Shown here in pieces: positions 44,718 to 53,244 of a DNA stretch of 64,000 bases; within the stretch, counting starts at the first letter, position 1; every line of letters starts with the position of its first letter. The stretch lies in assembly GCF_002845745.1 (NCBI RefSeq), contig NZ_PIUM01000011.1, positions 82,235 through 146,234 of the forward strand, in the 5' to 3' direction. The position numbers and the translations under genes were made by a program. The DNA comes from Telmatospirillum siberiense. GTDB taxonomy: Bacteria > Pseudomonadota > Alphaproteobacteria > Rhodospirillales > Magnetospirillaceae. The notes beneath the pieces were generated by a model that searched no databases, was not told the DNA's origin, and was given only the letters and a program-made list of their open reading frames with translations.

Positions 44718-45577
44718 GACGAGGCTCCTTGCGAAATAGCGGCGACTTGAGTCTGCAGATCCTCCTGCAGTCCGGGATGGGCCGAGAAGACGGTTTCGAC
44801 GAGGCTGTCGGAAATCGCCTTCGGCGTCTCGCCGGTGATCGGAACCGCCTTGTCGGTACGCGCCGACGGGGCGAACACCTTTTTCACCACGGTCGGCGAG
44901 CCGCGCAATCCGCATTGACCGATATCAGGAACCCCGGCGTCGGTGGCCGACCATTCCGTGATCTGATAGCGTGCGGCGCGGAAGGCGTCGGCCATCGTTC
45001 CGAAGCGGATGTGGTTGGTGTCTTCGAGCATGGTGATCAGGCAGGGGAGCGACGTCTTCAGAACCTGGACGCCGCCTTCGGCGCGGCGATGAACGACGAT
45101 CTCCTTGGCGTCACGGTCGATCGAGACGATCTTCGAGACGTAGGTCAATTGCTGCAGCCCGAGGCGGGTGGCGATGCCCGGCCCAACCTGGGCGGTGTCG
45201 CCATCGATGGTCTGCTTGCCGCAGAAGACGATGTCGATCGGTTCCTTTTCGCCGATCTTGGCGATCGCCGAGGAGATCGCCAGCGAGGTCGCCAGCGTAT
45301 CGGATCCGGCGAAGGCGCGGTCGGTGAGAAGGATCGCCTCGTCCGCGCCGAAGGTCAGGGCCTTGCGCAAGGCCTGATCCGCCATTTTCGGACCCATGGT
45401 GAGCACGGTCACCTTGGCGCCGAACTGGTCCTTCAGACGCAGGGCCTCTTCCAGCGAGAAGAGGTCGAAGGGATTGATGATGGTGGGAACACCCTGGCGC
45501 ATGATGGTGTTGGTGACGGGATGGACCCGGATCTGCGCGCTATCCGGGACCTGTTTGATGCAAACGACGACATGCAT
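44714..45577 (-). CDS. fixA: FixA, electron-transfer flavoprotein beta subunit
   Basis: 287 residues from the ATG at 45577 (AGAGGAAG upstream); an earlier in-frame start at 45604 lacks support. [44 protein letters not shown] and the [19 protein letters not shown] segment are typical ETF-beta features. It pairs with FixB. First gene of fixABCX plus the ferritin-like gene. Confidence 0.95.
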   Translation of the reverse strand: MHVVVCIKQVPDSAQIRVHPVTNTIMRQGVPTIINPFDLFSLEEALRLKDQFGAKVTVLTMGPKMADQALRKALTFGADEAILLTDRAFAGSDTLATSLAISSAIAKIGEKEPIDIVFCGKQTIDGDTAQVGPGIATRLGLQQLTYVSKIVSIDRDAKEIVVHRRAEGGVQVLKTSLPCLITMLEDTNHIRFGTMADAFRAARYQITEWSATDAGVPDIGQCGLRGSPTVVKKVFAPSARTDKAVPITGETPKAISDSLVETVFSAHPGLQEDLQTQVAAISQGASS

Positions 45578-45955
45578 TAGACCGCTTCCTCTTTTCTGGT
45601 CCATGGCAGCCCCGCAGGCGAAAACGCTATCCAGCCTCCGCGAAGGCAGGGGCCGGCGCCGCCAATAGCCACATATTTATTATGGTTTTAGTTTCGATAC
45701 GACACTTTTTATGCGCATCCTGAAAATTTCTCGGTGGACGAGATAATTTTCCTACCAAAGCGATTTAAAAGTCCGCTTTGGTAAAATTTATCGGATTATA
45801 ATCCTATCAAGGGCGCAGCACTCAAGAGCGTTTGGACCCCTCCGTTAAGCCGCCTTCATCCGATTGGTGAAAATCGGACATGATTCAGCGTTTGGGCGAG
45901 TTGGACCCGCGACATTCGGAACACTATTCCAAAAATGATGGCTATGCCACTTTTT
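45578..45955. other. Upstream region of fixA, 378 bases
   Basis: Lies between the puuD stop and fixA. It contains two dyads (45753-45783 and 45793-45804) but no sigma-54 -24/-12 box that I could find on the fixA strand. The middle is A/T-rich, so a sigma-70-type start is possible. Confidence 0.6.
45753..45804. promoter_or_regulatory. Two adjacent palindromes upstream of fixA
   Basis: TACCAAAGCG (45753-45762) and CGCTTTGGTA (45774-45783) are perfect 10-bp arms around 11 bases. Nine bases on, GGATTATAATCC (45793-45804) is a complete 12-bp palindrome. They sit about 175-225 bases before fixA and look like operator sites for a dimeric regulator. Confidence 0.5.
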
Positions 45956-47164
45956 TTAGGGCTTTGCTCCGCCGGCGATCCAGCGCCCCAGAATGATCCG
46001 CTCCTCCGGTGTCATGCCGGTGGCGTTGCCGAGCGGCATGGCGTCGGTGGTGACCGCCATTTTTCCGATCAGCTCGGCCCGTTGCGCGATCTGCGCGGGC
46101 GTCTGCAGAATCACCCCTTGCGGCGGTTCCTCGAAGCCGGGCATGGTCGGGTGCTCGGCGTGGCAGGCCGTGCAGCGGGCGGTGATGATCGCCTGGACCA
46201 CCGGGAACGGCGCGGCGGGGAAGTCGCTTTGGCCCGCCTCGGCCTCGGCGGGCCGCGGGGCGCGGGGCGGCGTCGCCACCACCGCCAGGGCGGCGAAGGC
46301 CAAAGCCGCCACCGGCAGCATCCAGGCCTTGGCCGAACCGGTGTGGCGCAGGACGAAGATCCGCCGCACACCGGCGCCGATCAACCCGATGGCCAGCAGG
46401 ACCAGCCAGTTCCAGCGGGTCGAATAGGTGACGGGATAGTGGTTGCTGATCATCATGAACAGCACCGGCAGGGTGAAATAGGTGTTGTGCACGCTGCGCT
46501 GCTTGCCGCGCAGGCCCCAGATCGGATCGGGCGCCTCGCCTTTCAGCAGGGCGGCCACCATCAGCCGCTGATTGGGAATGATCACCATCGCCACATTGGC
46601 CACCATGATGGTGCCCATGGCGGCGCCGACATGGATGAACATGGCGCGCCCGGTGAAGATCTGCGACAGGCCCAGGGCCAGCAGCGTCACCATGGCGAGG
46701 ACGGCGCCGGCCAGCGCCCCCTCGTGCCGGGCCAGGGGCGAGCGGCATAGCAGGTCGTAGATGATCCAGCAGCCGACCACCGAGGCGACCCCGATGGCCA
46801 CGCCCTGCCAGGCGGCCAGCGGGCTGCCGACGGGCAGCAGATAGGAGGCTGCGCCCAGCCAGTAGACCAGGGTGATCAGGGCGGTGCCGCTCAACCAGGT
46901 GGCATAGGCCTCCCATTTGAACCAGTGCAGATGGTCGGGCAGCCGGGCCGGCGCCACCTTGTATTTGCGGACATGGTAGAAGCCGCCGCCATGCACCATC
47001 CAGACATGGCCGCCCAGCCGCTCGGCGTCCGGGTCGTCCGGTGCCGGCGTCAGGCTGTCGTCCTGCCAGACGAAATAGAAGGACGACCCGATCCAGGCGA
47101 TGCCGGCGATCAGATGGAACCAGCGAACGGCCAGATGCAGCCATTCGATATCGGGCAATGACAT
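45956..47164 (-). CDS. puuD: Membrane urate hydroxylase PuuD
   Basis: 402 residues. N-terminal segment (LHLAVRWFHLIAGIAWIGSSFYFVWQDDSL) and seven further membrane helices match the PuuD family, whose quinol-oxidase-like domain is followed by a cytochrome c domain. The haem c motif CTACH is at residues 331-335. It oxidises urate to 5-hydroxyisourate on the membrane, passing electrons to the respiratory chain, unlike soluble uricase. It follows the HIU hydrolase gene by 7 bases and completes the urate step behind xanthine dehydrogenase. Confidence 0.92.
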   Translation of the reverse strand: MSLPDIEWLHLAVRWFHLIAGIAWIGSSFYFVWQDDSLTPAPDDPDAERLGGHVWMVHGGGFYHVRKYKVAPARLPDHLHWFKWEAYATWLSGTALITLVYWLGAASYLLPVGSPLAAWQGVAIGVASVVGCWIIYDLLCRSPLARHEGALAGAVLAMVTLLALGLSQIFTGRAMFIHVGAAMGTIMVANVAMVIIPNQRLMVAALLKGEAPDPIWGLRGKQRSVHNTYFTLPVLFMMISNHYPVTYSTRWNWLVLLAIGLIGAGVRRIFVLRHTGSAKAWMLPVAALAFAALAVVATPPRAPRPAEAEAGQSDFPAAPFPVVQAIITARCTACHAEHPTMPGFEEPPQGVILQTPAQIAQRAELIGKMAVTTDAMPLGNATGMTPEERIILGRWIAGGAKP

Positions 47165-47171
47165 CGGCCTT

Positions 47172-48044
47172 TCAGCTCCCGCGATAGGTGGAATAGGACC
47201 AGGGCGTGACCAGCAGGGGAACGTGGTAATGCTGCTCGGGGTTGTCGATATGGAAGCGGATCGGCACGAGGTCGAGGAAGGCGGGGGCCGTCAGGGTCTG
47301 TCCGCTGGCCAGGAAATATTCTCCGGCCGAGAAGGTCAGCCGCCATAGCCCGACCGCCATTTCGGCTCCGGCCAGCAACGGCTGGTCCAGGCGGCCATCG
47401 GCGTTGGTGACGTCCTGCCGGACCACGGTCTCGGCGCCCCCTTCGAGGCGGGCGAGCTCGATGCCGAGGCCGGCGGCCGGCCGGCCGCGCGCCGTGTCGA
47501 GAACGTGGGTGGTCAACCGTCCGCCGGGCGCCGGTTCGATCAGGGCCAGCAGGCGGGAAAAGGCGATCTTGTCGACCTCGGCCAGGGCGGTGGCCCGCTC
47601 GGCGGCCGGGCTGTTGTCCAGACGACCACGGAAGGCGGCGAGAATATGCGCCTTACCCCAATGTTTGACGGCCAGGATGAAGGGAAAGCCGAAGCGAAGG
47701 CGATAGTCTGCGTTGGCTCGGGTGAACGCCGCCATCTCCTCGGCCGTCAGGCTGTCGAGGCCGGCGGAGGCCTGCTCGAGGCGTGAATGAGCGGTCAGGT
47801 CGCCGCGGACGGCGGCCCGCCCGGCGAGATCCGGATGCGCCATGAGCAGGGCCAGCTTGGCGTCATCGCCGGCCGCCGCGACGATGCCGGCGAAGGTGGC
47901 GGCCATCGCCGTGACGCTGGCGAAGGGACGCAAGGCGGCGGCTTGCCCGGCCACCCAGGGGGAGTGTTCATAAACGGCGGCGAAGGCGGCGGCAAAGGCC
48001 CCGGCATCGAGGGCGTTCACCTGATCGAGGGTAAGAAGGGTCAT
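47172..48044 (-). CDS. Bifunctional OHCU decarboxylase/HIU hydrolase
   Basis: 290 residues from the ATG at 48044. The N-terminal half (1-165) matches 2-oxo-4-hydroxy-4-carboxy-5-ureidoimidazoline (OHCU) decarboxylase, with HSPWVAGQAA and FPFILAVKHWGK. The C-terminal half (from about 175) is the transthyretin-like 5-hydroxyisourate hydrolase, with TTHVLDTARGRPA and the terminal Tyr-Arg-Gly-Ser. In separate-protein organisms the two enzymes act consecutively after PuuD to give S-allantoin; here they are fused, with decarboxylase first. Co-transcribed with puuD. Confidence 0.9.
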   Translation of the reverse strand: MTLLTLDQVNALDAGAFAAAFAAVYEHSPWVAGQAAALRPFASVTAMAATFAGIVAAAGDDAKLALLMAHPDLAGRAAVRGDLTAHSRLEQASAGLDSLTAEEMAAFTRANADYRLRFGFPFILAVKHWGKAHILAAFRGRLDNSPAAERATALAEVDKIAFSRLLALIEPAPGGRLTTHVLDTARGRPAAGLGIELARLEGGAETVVRQDVTNADGRLDQPLLAGAEMAVGLWRLTFSAGEYFLASGQTLTAPAFLDLVPIRFHIDNPEQHYHVPLLVTPWSYSTYRGS

Positions 48045-48348
48045 GGCCGATCTCCAAGTCCATGTCCGCCCCGGTCGGTGCGGCGACACGGACGGACTCG
48101 GACAGTCACGGGCGGCGGGAGACGCGCCGATAAAAGTGAACCACCAAGACACCAAGGCACCAAGAGGGTGGAATGCGCCGCAGGCATGTCCCGTTCTCGC
48201 CACCGCCGTCCTCTGGAGGGCAATTCTGTGATCGCCTGCGGCGCACTATCGAACTCCGCTCCCAGATGTTCGGGGAACACCTTGGTGCCTTGGTGTCTTG
48301 GTGGTTCAATCATCCGCCCGAGAACCTTGCGTCGTTCTTTTCCCGTCC
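48045..48348. other. 304-base gap inside the urate operon
   Basis: Separates the HIU/OHCU gene from xdhC on the same strand. A family A repeat (48138-48307) takes up more than half of it. I saw no sigma-54 box or other promoter here, so the downstream pair may depend on the xdh transcript. Confidence 0.6.
48138..48307. repeat. Family A inverted repeat, copy 3
   Basis: Left arm at 48138-48167 and right arm at 48278-48307, with the inner arms GCGCCGCAGGC and GCCTGCGGCGC. It interrupts the xdh-urate operon, so the transcript should carry a long hairpin between xdhC and the HIU/OHCU gene. Confidence 0.88.
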
Positions 48349-49119
48349 TCATTCCCCCTCCGATGTCTCGATCAGCAACTGGGCGGCGATGGCGATGGCG
48401 ATCTCGGCGGGACGCTTGCCCTTGAGGCCCGGCAGGCCGATGGGGCAGCGGATTTCCGCGATGCGTTCGGACGTCAGGCCGTCTTCGGCCAGACGGCGGC
48501 GGAAGCGGGCCCATTTGGTTTGCGAACCGATCAGCCCCAGGCCGGCCAGATCCTGGCGGCCGGCCAGGGCGCGGACCAATTGGAAGTCGCGTTCGTGACT
48601 GTGGGTCATGACCAGGACATGGGCCCCGGCCGGCACCTGGGCCACGGCGGTCAGCGGGTCGGGGGGCGAAAGGACGCGGACGAAACCGGGCGGATTGGCC
48701 GGGAAGAGGCCTTGGCGCTCATCGATCCACAGGAGCCTGAGCGGAACTCCCTCCAACACATGGACCAGGGCCCGGGCGACATGGCCGGCGCCGAACAGGG
48801 CCAGGGTGAAAGCCGCCGGGTGGAAGGGTTCGAACAGCAGGGTCACGGCGCCGCCGCAGCATTGGCGCATGTCGGGTCCCAGGATGCTTTTTTCGATCCT
48901 GGGAGCGCGCTGTCCTTCGCCCAGCATGCCGCGCGCGATGGCGGCGGCCTGGAATTCCAGAGAGCCGCCGCCGATGCTGCCGTAGAGTTGGTCGCTGGTG
49001 ACCACCATCTTGGCGCCGGCTTCGCGCGGCGCCGAGCCCAGGATTTCGACCTGGGTGACCAGAACATGCGGGACGCCGGCGGTATCCAGCTCGGCGAGCG
49101 TCGTCAGCCAGTCGCTCAT
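48349..49119 (-). CDS. xdhC: Xanthine dehydrogenase accessory protein
   Basis: 256 residues. The protein starts with a short EVLAEL-like helix region and has CGGAVTLLFEP and a Rossmann segment FGAGHVARALVHVL, as in XdhC/CoxI proteins that bind and sulfurate the molybdenum cofactor and insert it into XdhB. ATG at 49119 overlaps the xdhB stop by four bases. Expected to act in the cytoplasm. Confidence 0.92.
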   Translation of the reverse strand: MSDWLTTLAELDTAGVPHVLVTQVEILGSAPREAGAKMVVTSDQLYGSIGGGSLEFQAAAIARGMLGEGQRAPRIEKSILGPDMRQCCGGAVTLLFEPFHPAAFTLALFGAGHVARALVHVLEGVPLRLLWIDERQGLFPANPPGFVRVLSPPDPLTAVAQVPAGAHVLVMTHSHERDFQLVRALAGRQDLAGLGLIGSQTKWARFRRRLAEDGLTSERIAEIRCPIGLPGLKGKRPAEIAIAIAAQLLIETSEGE

Positions 49120-51416
49120 GGCAGGGTCGCCCGCGCCGCCTCGACGGCGGCCAGAATATGTTCCGGCGTCGCCGGCGCACCCAGCGTGGCGGGAGCGCCC
49201 GGCGCGGCCAGGGAGGCCACGGCGTCGCGCAGGGCCAGCCAGACCGAGACGGCGAGGATCAAGGGCGGTTCACCCACGGCTTTCGAACGATAGACGGTGG
49301 CTTCCGGATTGTCGGCGTTGGCCAGCAGTTCCACCCGCAAATCGGCGGGCAGGTCGCGTGCCGTCGGGATCTTGTAGGTCGAGGGGGCATGGGTGAGCAG
49401 CCGCCCCTCCTTGTCCCACACCAGTTCCTCCATGGTCAGCCAGCCCATCCCCTGGAGGAAGGCGCCTTCGATCTGGCCGCGGTCGATGGCCGGATTGAGC
49501 GAGCGTCCGACGTCGTGGAGGATATCGACGCGCAAGGCCTTCCATTCGCCGGTCAGGGTGTCGATGGCCACTTCCGCCGCCGCAAGGCCGTGCGAGTAAT
49601 ACAAGAAGGGGTGGCCCGTCATGGTCTTGCCGTCGAAGTGGATCTTCGGGGTCCGATAGTAGCCGTTCGCCGACAGGGAAACCCGCTGGGCATGGCAGAG
49701 CGCGGTCAGTTCGGCGAATTCCATGTGATGGTTGCCGGACCGGATTTCGCCGTTCTTGAACTCGATCTCCTCGACGGGCACGCCGAACCGTTCGGCCGCC
49801 ACTCCTGCCATGCGCTCGCGGATGGTCTCGGCGGCAAGTTGGGCGGCCATGCCGTTGAGGTCGGTGCCCGAGGAGGCCGCGGTCGGCGAGGTATTCGGCA
49901 CCTTGTCGGTGCGGGTCGAGGAAACCTGAACGGTCGACAACGGCACCTGAAAGACCTCGGCCACCACCTGGGCGACCTTGACGTAAAGTCCCTGGCCCAT
50001 CTCGATGCCGCCGTGATTGACCAGGATGCTGCCGTCAGTATAGGCCATGACCAGGGCGCCCGCCTGGTTCAGCATCGGATTGTTGAAGCTGACGCCGAAC
50101 TTCACCGGCACCGTCGCCAGGCCCTTGCGGATGACCGGGCTCTTGGCATTGAAGGCGTCGATGGCCTGCCGCCGCTCCGCCAGATCGGCGCTTCTCTCCA
50201 GATGCTCCAGCATGGCGGGCAGGCGGAAATGCTCGACCGTCTGATGATAGGGGGTGAGGTCCCGGCCGCCGGTACCGTAGAAATTGAGTTTCCGTACCGC
50301 CAGGGGATCGCGTCCCAGATGGTGCGCGATGTCGTCCAGCATGGCCTCGGCGGCGATGACTCCCTGCGGCGCGCCGAAGCCGCGGAAGGCGGTGTTCGAC
50401 TGGAGGTTGGTCTTGCAGCAGAAGCCCCGGATGCGCGCGGCGGGATAGAAATAGGCGTTGTCGGCATGGGACAGGGCCCGCGACATCACCGACGACGACA
50501 GATCGGCCGACCAGCCGCAGCCGGCCGCCAGCTGCATGTCGACGCCCAGGATGCGTCCCTCCTGATCGAAACCGACGTCCCAGCGCAACAGGAAACCGTG
50601 CCGTTTGCCGGTGATGGTCATGTCGTCGTCGCGGTCGAGCCGCAGCTTGACGGGCCGGCCGGTTTTCCAGGCGAGTAGGGATGCGATGCCGGCGACCAGC
50701 GAGGCCTGGCTTTCCTTGCCGCCGAAAGCGCCGCCGAGACGTCGCACCTCGACGGTCACCGCCGCCTGGGGCAGGCCGAGGATGTGGGAGATCAGATGTT
50801 GCACCTCGGTCGGATGCTGGGTGCTGGAATAGATATGCAGGGCGCCGCCGTCGACGGGCGTGGCCAGGGCGACATGGGTTTCCAGATAGAAATGATCCTG
50901 CCCGCCGATCTCGGTTTCGCCTTGCAGGCGAAAGGGGGCCGCGGCCAGGGCCCGGGCCGCGTCGCCACGCGCCATGGTCATTGGGGCGCAAACATAATGT
51001 TCCTTTTCCAGCGCGTTTCGCACATCGAAGACGGCGGGGAGAGGCTCGCCGTCGATGCGGGCCAGGGAGGCGGCGTGGCGGGCGGCTTCCGGCGTGGTGG
51101 CGGCGACGGCGGCGACGGGGTGGCCGACATATTCGGCGAATTCGGCGGGCAGCAGCGGCTCGCCCTTGAAGATGGCGCCGATGTCGTTGACGCCTGGAAC
51201 ATCGGCGGCGGTCACCACCGCCACCACGCCGGGCGCGGTCAGGCAGGCGCTGAGATCGACGGCGCCCAGGCGCGCATGCGCCCAGGGGCTGGTCACCAGA
51301 TGGGCGTGCAGCAGGTCGCGGGGTTCGGGAAGGTCGTCGATGAAGACGGCGCGGCCGTCGACGTGGCGCGCCGCGCTGTCGTGGGAGACGGAATGGCCGA
51401 CGGTGGCGGTATCCAT
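49116..51416 (-). CDS. xdhB: Xanthine dehydrogenase molybdopterin subunit
   Basis: 766 residues, the usual size. Cofactor-binding glycine-rich segments GGAFGGKESQ and FRGFGAPQG are present, plus the C-terminal base Glu in AVGEPPLILAVSVWLAL. The enzyme hydroxylates hypoxanthine and xanthine to urate. XdhA supplies the FAD and iron-sulfur part. Starts directly behind the xdhA stop, so the subunits are coupled. Confidence 0.94.
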   Translation of the reverse strand: MDTATVGHSVSHDSAARHVDGRAVFIDDLPEPRDLLHAHLVTSPWAHARLGAVDLSACLTAPGVVAVVTAADVPGVNDIGAIFKGEPLLPAEFAEYVGHPVAAVAATTPEAARHAASLARIDGEPLPAVFDVRNALEKEHYVCAPMTMARGDAARALAAAPFRLQGETEIGGQDHFYLETHVALATPVDGGALHIYSSTQHPTEVQHLISHILGLPQAAVTVEVRRLGGAFGGKESQASLVAGIASLLAWKTGRPVKLRLDRDDDMTITGKRHGFLLRWDVGFDQEGRILGVDMQLAAGCGWSADLSSSVMSRALSHADNAYFYPAARIRGFCCKTNLQSNTAFRGFGAPQGVIAAEAMLDDIAHHLGRDPLAVRKLNFYGTGGRDLTPYHQTVEHFRLPAMLEHLERSADLAERRQAIDAFNAKSPVIRKGLATVPVKFGVSFNNPMLNQAGALVMAYTDGSILVNHGGIEMGQGLYVKVAQVVAEVFQVPLSTVQVSSTRTDKVPNTSPTAASSGTDLNGMAAQLAAETIRERMAGVAAERFGVPVEEIEFKNGEIRSGNHHMEFAELTALCHAQRVSLSANGYYRTPKIHFDGKTMTGHPFLYYSHGLAAAEVAIDTLTGEWKALRVDILHDVGRSLNPAIDRGQIEGAFLQGMGWLTMEELVWDKEGRLLTHAPSTYKIPTARDLPADLRVELLANADNPEATVYRSKAVGEPPLILAVSVWLALRDAVASLAAPGAPATLGAPATPEHILAAVEAARATLP

Positions 51417-52847
51417 TTACAGGCTATCCAGGCTGACGGGTATTTCGGTGGGTTCCGTGGTCTCGTGCCACAGGCGGGCGATCAGATTGGCCGCGACCTT
51501 GCGGCGGTAATCGGCGCTTCCCCGGAAATCGTCGCGCGGCGCGATGTCCCGGGCGAGATCCTTCTGGGCCAGGGCCAGGGTGGCGGTGGTCCAGGGTTGG
51601 GCCAGAAGCGCGTTTTCCAGGTGACGGGCGCGCAGCGGACGGTCGGCGACGCCGCCGTAAGCGGCGCGCATGGCGCTGATGCGGCCGTCTTCGATTCGCA
51701 AGCTGTAGGCCGCCGAAACGGTCGAGATGTCCTGATCGCGCCGTTTCGCCACCTTATAGGCCCGGAAGACCTGACCGTCGGCCAGGTCGGGAATATGGAC
51801 CGAAACCAGCACTTCGTCGGGAGCGAGCTGGGTGGTGCGATAACCGGTGACCAGGTCCTCGGCGGCGATGCGCCGTTGTCCCCTGGAGGAGGCGATGAGC
51901 AGGCTGGCGTCGAGGGCGATCAGACCGGGCAGGGAATCGCCGATGGGCGAGGCCGTGCCCAGATTCCCGCCGAAGGTCCCCTGGTTGCGCACCTGGCTGG
52001 CGCCGATGCGCCGCAGGAGCCGGGCGAATTCCGGATGTCGGCGGCGCAGGGCGCAGAGGATTTTGGCATAGGGCACGGCGGCGCCGATGGTCACGCCACC
52101 GTCCTCTTCGGTGATGGTGGTCAGTTCGTTCACGCGGGCAAGCGACAGGACCGTTTCGGGATGCTGGTGGCGCTTGGTGATCGCCAACCCCAGATCGGTG
52201 CCGCCGGCGACCAGCCAGGCTTGCGGGTGCGCGGCGCGATAGACCACTGCGTCGTTCAGGGAGGTCGGCGCGTAATAGCTGCGGCCCCCGGCGCTGTAGG
52301 ACAGGGGCAGGGCGGTGGCGGCATCGAGCCGCGCCGCCAGGTCGGCTTCCCAGCTTTCGGCGTCCAGCGCGGGCAGGCCATGGGCGATATCGAGAATCGG
52401 CCGATAGCCGGTGCAGCGGCACAGATTGCCGGCCAATCCATCGAAGATGCCGTCTTCATCCGTGGCGCCCCGGCGGCCCATGGCGTAAAGGCTCATGGTG
52501 ATGCCGGGCGAACAAAAGCCGCACTGGGTGCCGAAGCCCTCGCTCATCGCGCGTTGCACGGGGTGAGGTGCGCCATCTTTCCCCTTCAGGCCTTCCACGG
52601 TCAGCAGGGCGCGACCGTCGAGCATCGGCAGAAACAGGAGACAGGAGGCGACCTCCCGCCATTCGAAGCCCCCCTTCCGGGGGACGCCGAGCACGACGGT
52701 GCAGGCGCCGCAGTCGCCTTCGCCGCAGCCTTCCTTGACCGAGATGAAGCCTTCCGCGCGCAGCCAGGAAAGGGCCATTTGATCGGGCGGCGCATCGGCG
52801 ATGCGGACGTCGCGGCCGTTGATGTTGGTGATGATGATGTTTCGCAT
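51417..52847 (-). CDS. xdhA: Xanthine dehydrogenase FAD/iron-sulfur subunit
   Basis: 476 residues. The plant-type [2Fe-2S] ligands are Cys41, Cys46 and Cys49 (CGEGDCGAC) and a second cluster uses GFCSPG and CRCTGYRP. The FAD-binding part follows from about residue 190 (AWLVAGGTDLGL). Fits the XdhA of bacterial heterodimeric xanthine dehydrogenase. ATG at 52847, with a candidate sigma-54 box 26-41 bases upstream. First gene of the minus-strand xdhABC run, opposite to the ABC importer gene at 53245. Confidence 0.95.
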   Translation of the reverse strand: MRNIIITNINGRDVRIADAPPDQMALSWLRAEGFISVKEGCGEGDCGACTVVLGVPRKGGFEWREVASCLLFLPMLDGRALLTVEGLKGKDGAPHPVQRAMSEGFGTQCGFCSPGITMSLYAMGRRGATDEDGIFDGLAGNLCRCTGYRPILDIAHGLPALDAESWEADLAARLDAATALPLSYSAGGRSYYAPTSLNDAVVYRAAHPQAWLVAGGTDLGLAITKRHQHPETVLSLARVNELTTITEEDGGVTIGAAVPYAKILCALRRRHPEFARLLRRIGASQVRNQGTFGGNLGTASPIGDSLPGLIALDASLLIASSRGQRRIAAEDLVTGYRTTQLAPDEVLVSVHIPDLADGQVFRAYKVAKRRDQDISTVSAAYSLRIEDGRISAMRAAYGGVADRPLRARHLENALLAQPWTTATLALAQKDLARDIAPRDDFRGSADYRRKVAANLIARLWHETTEPTEIPVSLDSL

Positions 52848-52872
52848 ATGTCTATCCCTCGTCCATCAAGTC

Positions 52873-52888
52873 TGCGAATTCCATGCCA
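52873..52888 (-). promoter_or_regulatory. Candidate sigma-54 promoter for xdhA
   Basis: On the minus strand TGGCATGGAATTCGCA has GG and GC separated by ten bases (the TTGC element reads TCGC). The predicted start is about 15 bases before the xdhA ATG. Weaker match than the importer promoter. Confidence 0.4.
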
Positions 52889-53007
52889 TCGGGCGCGCCG
52901 GAGCGCGGACGGGGGCCGGCGACCGCCCCGAGCGCGCGGGAGCCCGCCGAAAGCGGAAGCCGCGGCGTCATATGGACTTCCGGCAGATGGCAGGGGATGG
53001 CATAGAA

Positions 53008-53019
53008 ATTGTCAACAAT
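53008..53019. promoter_or_regulatory. Candidate FCD-GntR operator
   Basis: ATTGTCAACAAT: arms ATTGT and ACAAT around two bases, a shape typical of FCD-type GntR operators. It lies in the shared xdh/importer control region and the FCD-GntR gene is about 4 kb away at 56959. Confidence 0.4.
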
Positions 53020-53144
53020 CTTGTTCACATTTGCCCGAGGGCTGGGCAGCAACAGCTTAAATAATAGGCGATCGTGGTCTGTGAGGAAATTCCAGGCAGC
53101 CGCGCGAATGGCTGTTTTCCGCAGAAATCGAAGGGTCATAGGTC

Positions 53145-53160
53145 TTGGCACGAAGGTTGC
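53145..53160 (+). promoter_or_regulatory. Sigma-54 promoter of the ABC importer
   Basis: TTGGCACGAAGGTTGC matches the -24/-12 consensus almost fully, with GG (53147-53148) and GC (53159-53160) ten bases apart. The leader to the ATG at 53245 would be about 73 bases. Points to nitrogen control, for example by NtrC. Confidence 0.75.
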
Positions 53161-53244
53161 CAAAGACCCCTTACGAGGATGCGCGCTTTGCGGCCCGGCA
53201 TGGGGTTCGAGGCCAGAGCCTTTTCCATCTTGAGGAGTTTCCCG

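Larger units (their letters stand above)
52848..53244. other. Divergent control region of xdh and the ABC importer
   Basis: 397 bases with one sigma-54-like box toward xdhA (52873-52888), one strong sigma-54 box toward the importer (53145-53160), and a GntR-like dyad at 53008-53019 between them. Confidence 0.7.

Noticed and set aside
45578..45955. Sigma-54 or NifA control of fixA
   Set aside because: I scanned the fixA strand for a GG-N10-GC box with TGGCA and TTGC and for TGT-N10-ACA; only a poor GG-N10-GC without TGGCA was found.
50784..53060. A 758-codon plus-strand frame opposite xdhB and xdhA
   Set aside because: Antisense to two unmistakable xanthine dehydrogenase genes; Gly/Gln/Arg-rich low-complexity content with no motif.
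53161..53244. Purine riboswitch in the importer leader
   Set aside because: The 73-base leader shows no three-way junction with the conserved loop bases of purine riboswitches.
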